From assembly GCA_028821125.1 (NCBI GenBank), contig JAPPHD010000122.1:1-64000 (forward strand): DNA of 64,000 nucleotides, in the 5' to 3' direction. A model generated the notes under the pieces. It was not told the origin of the DNA and made no database searches. It saw only the letters and a list, made by a program, of their open reading frames with translations. Within the stretch, counting starts at the first letter, position 1; each line of letters opens with the position of its first letter. Below are positions 26,630-38,112 of this stretch, piece by piece. This DNA comes from Gammaproteobacteria bacterium (lineage in GTDB: Bacteria; Pseudomonadota; Gammaproteobacteria; Pseudomonadales; Azotimanducaceae). The position numbers and the translations under genes were made by a program.

Positions 26630-27664
26630 TCACGGGTGTTTCAGGGCGTTGCCCAGCATGCGCGCGGTCATGTCCACCACCGGAATCACGCGCTGATAGG
26701 CCATGCGGGTGGGCCCGACCACCCCGAGCACGCCGGCGATGCGGCCGTTCACCGTGTAGGACGAGGTCACCAGGCTCAGCTCGTCCAGCACCCGGTAGCC
26801 GGACTCCTCGCCGATGTAGAGCTGAATGCCGTGGGTGTTCAGGCTCTGGTCGAGCAGGTGCAGAATGGTGCCCTTGCGCGAGAACGCCTCGAACAGGCTT
26901 CTGACCGTATCGGTGTCTTCGCTCATGTCGAGCAGCTTCGACTCACCGGAGACCACGAAACTGCGGTCTTCCGTCTCATCGGGCTCGAATGCCTGCGAGG
27001 CGAGATCCAGGGCGGCCTGCAGGAGCCGGTCCATGCGTTCCTTGTCGCGCTGCATGCTGTTCAGCAGTTCCCGGCGGATCTCCACCAGCGACAGGCCGCC
27101 GAACTCCCGGTTCAGAAAGTTCGAAGCGTGCAACAGGTCGTTGTCGTCGTAGCGCTTGTCGACGTGAATGACCCGGTTCTGCACCTCCCGGTCGTTGTAC
27201 ACCAGGATCACCAGCACCCGGTCGCCGTCCAGGTTGAGGAATTCCACGTGCCGGAGCGCCTGGGCATCCCGGCGCGGCAGGGTGACGATGCCCGTCATCT
27301 GGGTAACGAGCGCCAGGAGCTTTGACGCCGATTCCACCAGTTTCGACGGCGCCATGTCGGAGTTGAGCTGCGATTCGAGATTCTGGACCCCCGCCTCGTC
27401 CAGGGGCTCCACGGACAACAGGCTGTCGACGAAGAAACGCAGCCCCTGGCTGGTGGGGATCTTGCCCGCGGACGTATGTGGCGATTTCACCAGTCCGCGG
27501 CCTTCCAGGCGGGCCATGATGTTGCGCACGGTGGCTGCGCTTACGTGCACGGTCGGATTCTGCGCAAGGGCCTTGGACGCCACCGGCCTGCCGTCGTCTA
27601 TGTAGCACTCCACCAGCAACTTGAAGAGCTGCTCGGCGCGGTCGTCCGCCTGTTCTTTCGCCAT
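26630..27664 (-). CDS. hrcA: Heat-inducible transcription repressor HrcA
   Basis: 344 residues, full length. N-terminal winged helix with YIDDGRPVASKALAQ and VSAATVRNIMARLEGRGLV, SPHTSAGKIPTSQGLRFFVD after it, then the GAF-like dimer domain and C-terminal GVVGPTRMAYQRVIPVVD. HrcA represses chaperone genes by binding CIRCE, an inverted repeat of TTAGCACTC. No CIRCE was seen upstream of hrcA, grpE, dnaK or dnaJ in this window, so the targets here (for example groESL) may be elsewhere. Divergent from recN with 69 nt between starts. Confidence 0.95.
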   Translation of the reverse strand: MAKEQADDRAEQLFKLLVECYIDDGRPVASKALAQNPTVHVSAATVRNIMARLEGRGLVKSPHTSAGKIPTSQGLRFFVDSLLSVEPLDEAGVQNLESQLNSDMAPSKLVESASKLLALVTQMTGIVTLPRRDAQALRHVEFLNLDGDRVLVILVYNDREVQNRVIHVDKRYDDNDLLHASNFLNREFGGLSLVEIRRELLNSMQRDKERMDRLLQAALDLASQAFEPDETEDRSFVVSGESKLLDMSEDTDTVRSLFEAFSRKGTILHLLDQSLNTHGIQLYIGEESGYRVLDELSLVTSSYTVNGRIAGVLGVVGPTRMAYQRVIPVVDMTARMLGNALKHP

Positions 27665-27733
27665 GGCGCTTATGCCGGGGGCAATTCCGATAGGTTCGAG
27701 TACTATGTGATTTTTCCGGCGATCGTCAAGGCT

Positions 27734-29389
27734 TTGCTCAGGCAACTCACCATCTCCAACTTTGCGCTGGTGGGCGCGCTGGACATCGACTTTGCCGGCG
27801 GCCTTACGGTGATTACCGGCGAATCGGGCGCCGGCAAGTCGATCCTGCTCAATGCGCTGGCGCTGGTGCTTGGCGAGCGGGCGAGCACGGCATTGATCCG
27901 GCCCGGGGCGGCGCGGGCGGAGGTGACCGCCGAATTCGACATTCAGGGAGCGGCGGGCATCCTCGAGTGCCTGGGCAGTCACGATCTCGCCGATCCGGAC
28001 CAGCCGGAACGGTGCCTGTTGCGCCGGGTCATCGGCAGCGACGGCCGTTCGCGGGCATTCGTCAACGGCACGCCGGTGAACCTGCACAGGTTGCGCCAAC
28101 TGGCGGGGGACCTGGTGGACGTGCACGGCCAGGACGAGAATCAGCGCCTCGTCAGGCGGGAGGTGCAGCTCGCGCTGCTTGACGCCTACGGAGTTGCGCC
28201 GGGCCTGCGCGATTCCATGGCGGATGCGCACCGGGCCTGGAAGCGAACCCGGCAAGCCGCGCAGGCGTTGCGGAAAAACCTCGCCGAGATCGACAACCGC
28301 AGTGAGCTGCTGCGCTATCAACTGGCGGAGCTGGATGCGCTGAACCCGGGCGAGGGAGAGTTCGAAACGCTGGACGCCGAGTTCCGGCGACTGTCCCAGG
28401 CACAGACCATCCGGGATACCGTGGCGGAAGCGCTTGAGGGCCTGGTGTCGGGCGCCGATGAGCTGCGCCGGGCGCAGGGCCTGCTGGGCGGCATCAACGA
28501 CGCCCATCCGGCGCTCGACCGGGCTGGGCAGGCGCTCGAGTCCGCAGTGGAAATCAATGACGATGCGATGCGCGACTTGCGTGGGTATTTCGACGCGCTC
28601 GACACGAATCCGGATCACCTGGCCGAGATCGGGGAGCGGCTCAACCTCGTACAGGACCTGGCCCGCAAGCATCGTGTGCGCCCGGAAGGCCTGGCCGGCC
28701 GCTGGCAGGCACTGAAATCGGAACTCGCCACGCTCGGCGCCTGCCGGGACGACCTGGATGCTGCCGAGAAGAAGGCGGCCGGACATCGACAGGAATTCGA
28801 GAGGACGGCAGGCGAGGTGAGCCGTCAGCGCCGTGCCGCGGCTTCGGGTTTCGCGGACGAAGTGAGCGCCTGCATGGAGACGCTGGGCATCGGGGGCGGG
28901 CGGCTATGCGTTCGTTTCGAGGATGCGGAAACGGAACAGGGCCTGGAGTCGGCCGAGTTCCTAGTGAGCGCGAACCCGAACTACGCGCCCGGCAGCCTGC
29001 GCAAGGTCGCCTCGGGCGGGGAGCGGGCGCGGATAAGCCTGGCCATCGAGGTGGTCGCCGCCGAGCGGGCCCGGCTGCCGTGCCTCGTGCTCGACGAAGC
29101 GGATGTCGGCGTCGGCGGGCCGGCGTCGGACGTGATCGGCCGGATGTTGCGCCGTCTCGGCCGCCGCACGCAGGTGATCTGCGTGACCCATGCGCCCCAG
29201 GTGGCTGCGCTCGGCGATGCGCACCTGCTGGTGGAAAAGGATGCGGAGCAGGAAATCTTTCTCCATTGCCTCGACGACGAGGCCCGCATCGAGGAACTGG
29301 CTCGCATGCTCGCGGGCACCGGCGTGACGCAGGAATCCCGAACCTACGCGCGCACCCTGCGCCAGGAGGCCGGTGACGCGTTCCCCTGA
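27734..29389 (+). CDS. recN: DNA repair protein RecN
   Basis: 551 residues; SMC-like ATPase that promotes double-strand break repair. Walker A is TGESGAGKSILLNAL near residue 30, the middle is coiled-coil, and the C-terminal half has the ABC signature SGGERARISLAIE, Walker B LPCLVLDEADVGVGG and the D-loop/His region TQVICVTHAPQVAALGD. TTG at 27734 aligns with the RecN N-terminus (LRQLTISNF); a GTG at 27707 would add nine residues. No LexA box was recognised in the 69-nt intergenic space. Confidence 0.95.
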   Translation: MLRQLTISNFALVGALDIDFAGGLTVITGESGAGKSILLNALALVLGERASTALIRPGAARAEVTAEFDIQGAAGILECLGSHDLADPDQPERCLLRRVIGSDGRSRAFVNGTPVNLHRLRQLAGDLVDVHGQDENQRLVRREVQLALLDAYGVAPGLRDSMADAHRAWKRTRQAAQALRKNLAEIDNRSELLRYQLAELDALNPGEGEFETLDAEFRRLSQAQTIRDTVAEALEGLVSGADELRRAQGLLGGINDAHPALDRAGQALESAVEINDDAMRDLRGYFDALDTNPDHLAEIGERLNLVQDLARKHRVRPEGLAGRWQALKSELATLGACRDDLDAAEKKAAGHRQEFERTAGEVSRQRRAAASGFADEVSACMETLGIGGGRLCVRFEDAETEQGLESAEFLVSANPNYAPGSLRKVASGGERARISLAIEVVAAERARLPCLVLDEADVGVGGPASDVIGRMLRRLGRRTQVICVTHAPQVAALGDAHLLVEKDAEQEIFLHCLDDEARIEELARMLAGTGVTQESRTYARTLRQEAGDAFP

Positions 29390-29397
29390 TCGCTCTC

Positions 29398-29450
29398 ATG
29401 GAATAAAACTCAACCCTTTGATTATAAAGAAAAAAAAATTTAAACCAATA
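29398..29450. other. AT-rich island after recN
   Basis: About 53 nt that are mostly A and T, including a run of nine A and several TTTG/ATTATAAA tracts, in an otherwise very GC-rich region. It adjoins the left side of repeat copy C, where that copy has lost its terminal GGAACAAC. Together with copy C, a GC-normal stretch to 29735 and the grpE promoter it fills the 419-nt gap between recN and grpE. Confidence 0.6.
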
Positions 29451-29642
29451 TCGCCAGTCGCAATAGCGAGTTCGCATACGGCGCTTCCATTTCGGCGCAC
29501 GGCCACATTGTCCAGCAAACCGCAAGGCTTTCGGACGAGCTAAACGCGCCGAAATGGAAGCCCCGCATGCGAACTCTTTCCCGAGATTCGGTGCTGTTCG
29601 TCCCACGTCCTCGTCCCGGCGCGCCGGGTTGCCGACTTGCAT
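29443..29642 (-). repeat. Dispersed hairpin repeat, copy C with flanking module
   Basis: Arms at 29468-29498 and 29546-29576 (31 nt each, 47-nt loop), inverted relative to copies A and B. The arms carry ATTTC/GAAAT where copies B and D carry CTTTC/GAAAG, so both sides of the stem have changed together. The right terminus at 29593-29600 is degenerate and the left is lost. The module follows at 29601-29642 with 37 of 42 positions shared with copy D. Confidence 0.85.
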
Positions 29643-29736
29643 CTGGCGATTCCATCCCGTTCCGCAGAGTTCCAGGCCCGTGGGGTACGGGCGGTTTCGA
29701 GGACGGTTTCGCGGCGGGTAAGATTCACCGGGGAGG

Positions 29737-29764
29737 GTTGAAACCCGCCTAAGCGCGCCCATAT
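29737..29764 (+). promoter_or_regulatory. RpoH (sigma-32) promoter of grpE
   Basis: GTTGAAA at 29737-29743, a 13-nt spacer and GCCCATAT at 29757-29764 match the heat-shock consensus (CTTGAAA, CCCCATNT) with one difference in the -10. It lies 44 nt upstream of the grpE ATG. Confidence 0.75.
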
Positions 29765-29808
29765 TGGGCTGGTGGCCTCCACAGTGGCAGACAAGGAACC
29801 CAACGATC

Positions 29809-30447
29809 ATGACCGATGAAGCCCAGAAACCGGCGGAAGATGCCGCCGGCGAGCAGGATACGGAAAGCGGCGCAGAGCGGCTGTCGGATGGGGAGGGCGA
29901 ACGGAACGGCGAACCCGATTCACCGGAGTCGCTGCAGGCCGCCCTGGAAGCCGCCCGCGAAGAGGCGGAAAGCGCGCGCGACGCCGCGTTGCGCGCCCAG
30001 GCAGAGACGGAGAACGTCCGGAGGCGGGCGACCCGGGACGTGGAAAATGCCCACCGCTTCGCCCTCGAACGATTCGCCGCCGATCTGCTCTCGGTCGCCG
30101 ACAGCCTCGAAAAGGCGGTGGAGAGCGCGGGCAGCGCCGAGGATGTGGCGGCGGTGGCGGAGGGCGTGCGGCTGTCGCTCAAGCTGTTTCTGGACACATT
30201 GCACAAGAACGGCGTCGAGCAGGTCGACCCGCTCGGGGAACCCTTCGACCCGTCCGAGCAGGAAGCGATGGCGGTGGTGGTCAATCCGGACGCCGAGCCG
30301 AATTCCGTCATGGAGGTCATCCAGCGAGGTTACCTGCTGAACGGGCGCGTGGTGCGTGCGGCCAAGGTGATAGTGAGCAAGGCGCCGCCCGGGGAATCCG
30401 GCACCGGCCGGAAATCCGCCGGAGAGGAATCGGAGGAGGCGGAGTAG
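29809..30447 (+). CDS. grpE: Nucleotide exchange factor GrpE
   Basis: 212 residues. Acidic N-terminal tail, a long helix (ALEAAREEAESARDAALRAQ, AETENVRRRATRDVENA) and the C-terminal beta-wing domain with FDPSEQEAMAVVVNPD and NSVMEVIQRGYLLNGRVVR, AAKVIVSK. GrpE dimers release ADP from DnaK. The ATG at 29809 is set by the family N-terminus; preceding open codons are untranslated leader. Preceded by an RpoH-type promoter and followed by dnaK with its own promoter. Confidence 0.95.
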   Translation: MTDEAQKPAEDAAGEQDTESGAERLSDGEGERNGEPDSPESLQAALEAAREEAESARDAALRAQAETENVRRRATRDVENAHRFALERFAADLLSVADSLEKAVESAGSAEDVAAVAEGVRLSLKLFLDTLHKNGVEQVDPLGEPFDPSEQEAMAVVVNPDAEPNSVMEVIQRGYLLNGRVVRAAKVIVSKAPPGESGTGRKSAGEESEEAE

Positions 30448-30469
30448 TTTCCGCGGCAGGGCGGGTCGC

Positions 30470-30497
30470 GTTGAAAAAGCCGCGGCGCGCCCCAATG
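30470..30497 (+). promoter_or_regulatory. RpoH (sigma-32) promoter of dnaK
   Basis: GTTGAAA at 30470-30476, 13-nt spacer, CCCCAATG at 30490-30497. Spacing is identical to the grpE promoter. The start point would be near 30503, giving a leader of about 60 nt before the dnaK ATG. Confidence 0.78.
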
Positions 30498-30563
30498 TAT
30501 GAACCTGAGTACGAATGCATGAAGGCACGGCGGCAGCCGGCCTGAACATTGGAGACAACGAAA

Positions 30564-32483
<1,920 letters not shown>

Positions 32484-32597
32484 CATGTTCCCGCCTGGCG
32501 CGGTGCCGGGGCCGAGTGGCGCCGGCCGGCGCACCGGCAGGGTGCGAAACGGCGCGGGTTTGATACGGGCCTTTGCCCGACGGTCCGGCGGGTTTGA

Positions 32598-32619
32598 GCC
32601 GGGCGGGTTCGAGCCCGGC
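32598..32619 (+). other. GC hairpin in the dnaJ leader
   Basis: GCCGGGC at 32598-32604 pairs with GCCCGGC at 32613-32619 around an 8-nt loop, ending 16 nt before the dnaJ ATG. It could lower dnaJ translation relative to dnaK or act as an RNA thermometer element; there is no direct evidence. Confidence 0.5.
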
Positions 32620-32635
32620 GGCATTGGGTAAACGC

Positions 32636-33766
<1,131 letters not shown>

Positions 33767-33779
33767 ACGACGGCGCGAC

Positions 33780-33805
33780 AACCCCAACGGACCAGTCGGG
33801 GGTTT
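33780..33805 (+). terminator. Possible terminator after dnaJ
   Basis: AACCCC at 33780-33785 pairs with GGGGTT at 33799-33804 around a 13-nt loop and is followed by TTCC. Weak T-run, but position at the end of the dnaK-dnaJ unit is appropriate. Confidence 0.45.
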
Positions 33806-33877
33806 CCGTGAGCTGCCCGGCATCGGCATGGGGAAGGCTGCGGGACCCAGCCCTCGAAAACCGCGCCTGAACGATAG

Positions 33878-34687
<810 letters not shown>

Positions 34688-34776
34688 CGCGCTTGCCGAA
34701 CACCAGGTTTTGCCGGGCGCGGTCGGCCGGAAGGCGATACCTGGAGCCCCGTCCCATGGCGGCCTTGGTTGCGTTT

Positions 34777-34812
34777 GGCTAAGCTCCGGCTCCTCTTGTT
34801 TAGCCCCGGAGC
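34777..34812 (+). other. Overlapping alternative hairpins before the MDR gene
   Basis: GGCTAA (34777-34782) can pair with TTAGCC (34800-34805), or GCTCCGG (34783-34789) with CCGGAGC (34806-34812); the two stems cross and so compete. They end 5 nt before the start codon. No canonical Shine-Dalgarno sequence is visible outside them. Confidence 0.4.
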
Positions 34813-34817
34813 CGCCC

Positions 34818-35819
34818 ATGGACAATCGTCAGGTCGTTATTGAGTCATTGCCCGAAGACAAACTCTCCGTAGACAACTTTGCGTTGCGCACCGCTTCGGT
34901 TCCGGACCCCGACCAGGGAGAGATTCTGTGCCGAACGCTGGCGCTGACGGTAGGAGCCGGGCAGCGGGCCGCCCTGCAGGGCAGTGCCGGCTACGCCGGT
35001 GCGCCGAGATCGGGCGTGGTGATGGGGGGTACGGGAGTGTGCCGCGTCGTGCGATCGAACGCCGCCGATGTGGCCGAGGGTTCGCTGGTCGTCTGCCAGT
35101 CCGGTTGGCAGGACTATTCGGTGCATCCGGCGTCCGCGCTGCGCACGGTAGACCCGGACGGCGACCCGGCGCATCACCTGGGGGTTTACGGCATCAATGG
35201 GCTGACCGCCTATTTCGGCCTGTTCGACATCGGCGACCCGCAGCCGGGCCAATCCGTCGTCGTCTCCGCCGCGGCCGGTTCCGTGGGGCACCTGGTCGGC
35301 CAGATGGCGGCGGTCGCCGGGTGCCGCACCGTGGGCGTCGCGGGGAGCGAAGAGAAATGCCGCCTGCTCACGGAAAGCCTCGGCTTCGACGCCGCGGTGA
35401 GCTATCGCTCACCGGGCTACCGCCACGAGTTCCGGGAAGCCTGCGAGGGCGGTATCGACGTTTATTTCGACAACACCGGCGGCGAGGTGCTCGGCAGCGC
35501 GCTCAGGCGCATGAACCTGGGAGGGCGCATCGTCTGCTGCGGCGTGGTGTCGCAGTACGATACGAGCAATCCGGCGCCCGGGCCGCGCGGCATACCGGGG
35601 CTGCTGATCAACCGCCGGGTGCGCATGGAAGGATTCCTCGTCTTCGATTTCGCCGACCGGTACGGCGAGGCGATCGACAGCATGAGGGGATGGGTAAACG
35701 AGGGTCGACTCAAGCCGTTGAACGACGAGTTCCACGGGCTCGAGGAAACGCCCCGCGCTTTCGTCGACCTGCTCGCCGGCGGCAACGTCGGCACCCGTAT
35801 CGTACGCATTGCGGACTGA
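34818..35819 (+). CDS. NADP-dependent MDR oxidoreductase (PTGR/LTB4DH type)
   Basis: 333 residues of the zinc-independent medium-chain reductase group. The Rossmann motif is SAAAGSVGHLVGQMAAVAGC, with GVYGINGLTAYFGLFDIG before it, IDVYFDNTGGEVLGSALRRM after, and GFLVFDFADRY near the C-terminus, all typical of alkenal/2-alkenone reductases that reduce activated double bonds with NADPH. Substrate not decidable. The next gene starts 6 nt after its stop, so the two are probably cotranscribed. Confidence 0.9.
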   Translation: MDNRQVVIESLPEDKLSVDNFALRTASVPDPDQGEILCRTLALTVGAGQRAALQGSAGYAGAPRSGVVMGGTGVCRVVRSNAADVAEGSLVVCQSGWQDYSVHPASALRTVDPDGDPAHHLGVYGINGLTAYFGLFDIGDPQPGQSVVVSAAAGSVGHLVGQMAAVAGCRTVGVAGSEEKCRLLTESLGFDAAVSYRSPGYRHEFREACEGGIDVYFDNTGGEVLGSALRRMNLGGRIVCCGVVSQYDTSNPAPGPRGIPGLLINRRVRMEGFLVFDFADRYGEAIDSMRGWVNEGRLKPLNDEFHGLEETPRAFVDLLAGGNVGTRIVRIAD

Positions 35820-35825
35820 GCGAAA

Positions 35826-37715
35826 ATGACGAACGCGCGGTTGCTGTTGCCAGCCCTGGCCGCGCTTTCGCTGACGGCGGGCTGCGGCCGGGAACCGGCG
35901 ATTGAGCGGATGGCTCCGGAACCTGCGGACCTGGTACTGCTTGGCGGCAAGGTGGTTACCGTGGACCCGTCGCTCGGCGAAGCCCGGGCGATTGCGATCG
36001 ACGGATACCGGATCGAGGCGGTGGGCGACGATGCGGCCGTCGGTGCCTACATTGGCCCGGAAACCAAAGTCATCGAACTGCACGGTCGACTGGTCCTGCC
36101 CGGTTTCATAGAGGGTCACGGCCATTTTCTCGGCCTGGGCCGCGCCAGGGAAATCCTGGATTTCACCGCTGCCTCCGGCTGGGAGGAGATTGTCAGCCAG
36201 GTTGCCGCGGCTGCAGCGGCGGCCGAGCCCGGCGACTGGATATTCGGGCGCGGCTGGCACCAGGAGAAGTGGTCGAGCGCGCCCCTGCCCGACGTGGACG
36301 GAATGCCGGTGAACGCCGGCCTGAACGCGATTGCCGCGAACAATCCGGTCTACCTGACACACGCCAGCGGCCATGCCGCGCTGGCGAACGACGCCGCGCT
36401 CGCGGCGGCCGGCATCGGCATTGACACCCCCGATCCCCCCGGCGGGACCATTGTGCGAGGAGACGACGGCCGGGCGACGGGCCTGTTGCGGGAAAATGCG
36501 CAGGCGCTGGTCGAAGACGCGATCGGCCGTCACGAAGCCCGCCTGGACAAAGCCGCGCTCGAGGCGGTCGCCAGGCGGCGCGTTCGCCTGGCGGGCGAAG
36601 AGGCGCTGCGGTTCGGAATAACCTCGTTCCAGGATGCCGGCGCTTCCTTCGCCACAATCGACCTCCTGCGCCGTCTGGAGTCGGAAGGCTCGCTGCCGGT
36701 GCGGCTGTACGTCATGGTTCAGCGTGAGAGCAACGAGGCGCTGGCCGGGCGGCTGCCGGACTATCTCATGCAGCCCGAGGGCAACGACTTTCTGACCGTC
36801 CGCTCCATCAAGCGCCAGATCGACGGCGCCCTGGGAGCCCATGGCGCCTGGCTGCTGGCCCCCTATGCCGACCTGCCGGACAGCACGGGCCTGGTGCTCG
36901 AAACGGTGGCGGCGATCGAAACGGCGGCGCGCATCGCCCTCGCTGCCGGATTTCAGGTCAATACCCACGCCATCGGCGACCGCGCCAACCGCGAGGTTCT
37001 CGACCTGTACGAACGGGTGTGGCGGGAGGCCGGGGTCAGCGGGGCCGACCTGCGCTGGCGCATCGAGCACGCACAGCATATCCATCCCGGGGACATCCCC
37101 CGATTCGGTCATCTCGGCGTCATAGCCGCGGTACAGGGCATTCACTGCACCTCGGACGGCCCCTGGATACCCGCGCGGCTGGGCGACGTCAGGGCGGAAC
37201 AGACCTCATACCGCTGGCGGGACCTGCTCGATGCCGGCGCCGTCCTGAACAACGGCACCGATACCCCTGTCGAGCCGATCGACCCCATCGCATCGTTCTA
37301 CGCGTTGGTGAGCCGAAAGATGAAGTCCGGTGAGCCGTTCCACCCCGGTCAGGCCATGACCCGCATGGAGGCGCTGAAAAGCTACACCCTGGGCAACGCC
37401 TACTCCGCCTTCGAGGAACACCTGAAAGGCTCCATCACCCCGGGCAAGTACGCCGACATCATCGTCTTGTCAAAGGACATTCTGACGATTGCCGAAGACG
37501 AAATACCAACGACTCAGGTCGACTACACCATCGTAGGCGGCGAAGTCCGCTTCATCCGCACGAAACCGGAGCGTCGGAGTGAGATGAGACGGGAGGTAAA
37601 CGCACTCGACGTGCCCGGAACCCGAAACGGTCTAACATATGCTTCATGCGAGTCGGGAACCCGGCGCGCCGGGACGAGGACGCGGAAGGACCAGAATACC
37701 GCTGGGAGAGAGTAG
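35826..37715 (+). CDS. Amidohydrolase family 3 (YtcJ-like) lipoprotein, C-terminus from a repeat
   Basis: 629 residues. N-terminal signal ending SLTAGC (Cys20) suggests lipidation. The amidohydrolase-3 domain shows LVLLGGKVVTVDP, LPGFIEGHGHFLGLG with two metal ligands, FGRGWHQEKW, HAIGDRANREVLDLYE, RIEHAQHIHPGDIPRF, NNGTDTPVEPIDP and a terminal segment PGKYADIIVLSKDIL. Relatives hydrolyse N-substituted formamides or amides. The family normally ends near VDYTIVGGEVRFIR; here another 40 or so codons follow, and the last 23 (CESGTRRAGTRTRKDQNTAG) are read from the flanking module and left arm of repeat copy E. Confidence 0.87.
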   Translation: MTNARLLLPALAALSLTAGCGREPAIERMAPEPADLVLLGGKVVTVDPSLGEARAIAIDGYRIEAVGDDAAVGAYIGPETKVIELHGRLVLPGFIEGHGHFLGLGRAREILDFTAASGWEEIVSQVAAAAAAAEPGDWIFGRGWHQEKWSSAPLPDVDGMPVNAGLNAIAANNPVYLTHASGHAALANDAALAAAGIGIDTPDPPGGTIVRGDDGRATGLLRENAQALVEDAIGRHEARLDKAALEAVARRRVRLAGEEALRFGITSFQDAGASFATIDLLRRLESEGSLPVRLYVMVQRESNEALAGRLPDYLMQPEGNDFLTVRSIKRQIDGALGAHGAWLLAPYADLPDSTGLVLETVAAIETAARIALAAGFQVNTHAIGDRANREVLDLYERVWREAGVSGADLRWRIEHAQHIHPGDIPRFGHLGVIAAVQGIHCTSDGPWIPARLGDVRAEQTSYRWRDLLDAGAVLNNGTDTPVEPIDPIASFYALVSRKMKSGEPFHPGQAMTRMEALKSYTLGNAYSAFEEHLKGSITPGKYADIIVLSKDILTIAEDEIPTTQVDYTIVGGEVRFIRTKPERRSEMRREVNALDVPGTRNGLTYASCESGTRRAGTRTRKDQNTAGRE

Positions 37716-37891
37716 GTGTGCGGTACGGGTATCCAGCACACCAAGCGGACGCGTTGTATTGGAATTCAAGGGCGCAGATTGTTCGACACCCGGCCCCGCA
37801 ACCAGTTGCGGGGCGTCGCCACCTGCCGAAGCGGTGCTTCGGCTCTGGCTGCGCCCGACCGGTGGCGACCCCGTACCGCATACCTGCTCTC
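37645..37891 (+). repeat. Dispersed repeat copy E: shared module plus multi-stem hairpin
   Basis: Module at 37645-37686 resembles those of copies C and D. It is followed by a 22-bp stem, 37708-37729 with 37870-37891, continuous with two G-U pairs. Inside are an 8-bp stem GGGCGCAG (37770) / CTGCGCCC (37849) that encloses two hairpins, GCCCCGCAA/TTGCGGGGC at 37793-37814 and GCCGAAGC/GCTTCGGC at 37825-37843. The resulting shape is a branched cruciform-like or multi-arm RNA fold. Left arm sequence is related to but diverged from copies A-D. Upstream boundary lies inside the amidohydrolase CDS. An AT-rich stretch follows at 37921-37958. Confidence 0.75.
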
Positions 37892-37977
37892 GGTGCCCGA
37901 TCGAAGCAGTCTTCTGGTACGTCTTTTACAAAAATCAAATTCAAATCAATCGCTGTTCCATGCCGCGAAACTTCTTC

Positions 37978-38006
37978 GTGAAATAGCTCGCCGGGTCGGC
38001 TAGAAT
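37978..38006 (+). promoter_or_regulatory. Candidate sigma-70 promoter of carA
   Basis: GTGAAA (4 of 6 to TTGACA) at 37978-37983, 17-nt spacer, TAGAAT (5 of 6) at 38001-38006. The predicted start near 38013 would put the carA leader hairpin at the very 5' end of the message. Confidence 0.5.
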
Positions 38007-38015
38007 GGGTGTCCC

Positions 38016-38088
38016 AAAAAGGCGAGGTCGAGAACATCGATCTCGCCTTTTTGCAACGGCGGTCGGCGCCGCCCCTGGCGGGCGCCGA
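38016..38088 (+). promoter_or_regulatory. carA leader: terminator-like hairpin plus second hairpin
   Basis: Hairpin 1 at 38016-38052: AAAAAGGCGAG-G-TCGA, loop GAACA, TCGA-T-CTCGCCTTTTT, a 16-bp stem with one G-U pair ending in five T. Hairpin 2 at 38063-38088: TCGGCGCC with GGCGCCGA and an inner GCC/GGC. Both lie between the promoter and the carA start at 38113. Such an arrangement fits transcription attenuation, although hairpin 1 could alternatively end upstream transcription in either direction. Confidence 0.65.
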
Positions 38089-38112
38089 TCAGGGTGTGAC
38101 GAGGCGTCCCAG

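Noticed and set aside
29390..30563. CIRCE operator upstream of grpE or dnaK
   Set aside because: No TTAGCACTC-N9-GAGTGCTAA or close variant found by eye.
37639..37986. Small open frames across copy E (115 and 111 codons)
   Set aside because: They run through hairpin arms of an inverted repeat and have no recognisable protein features.
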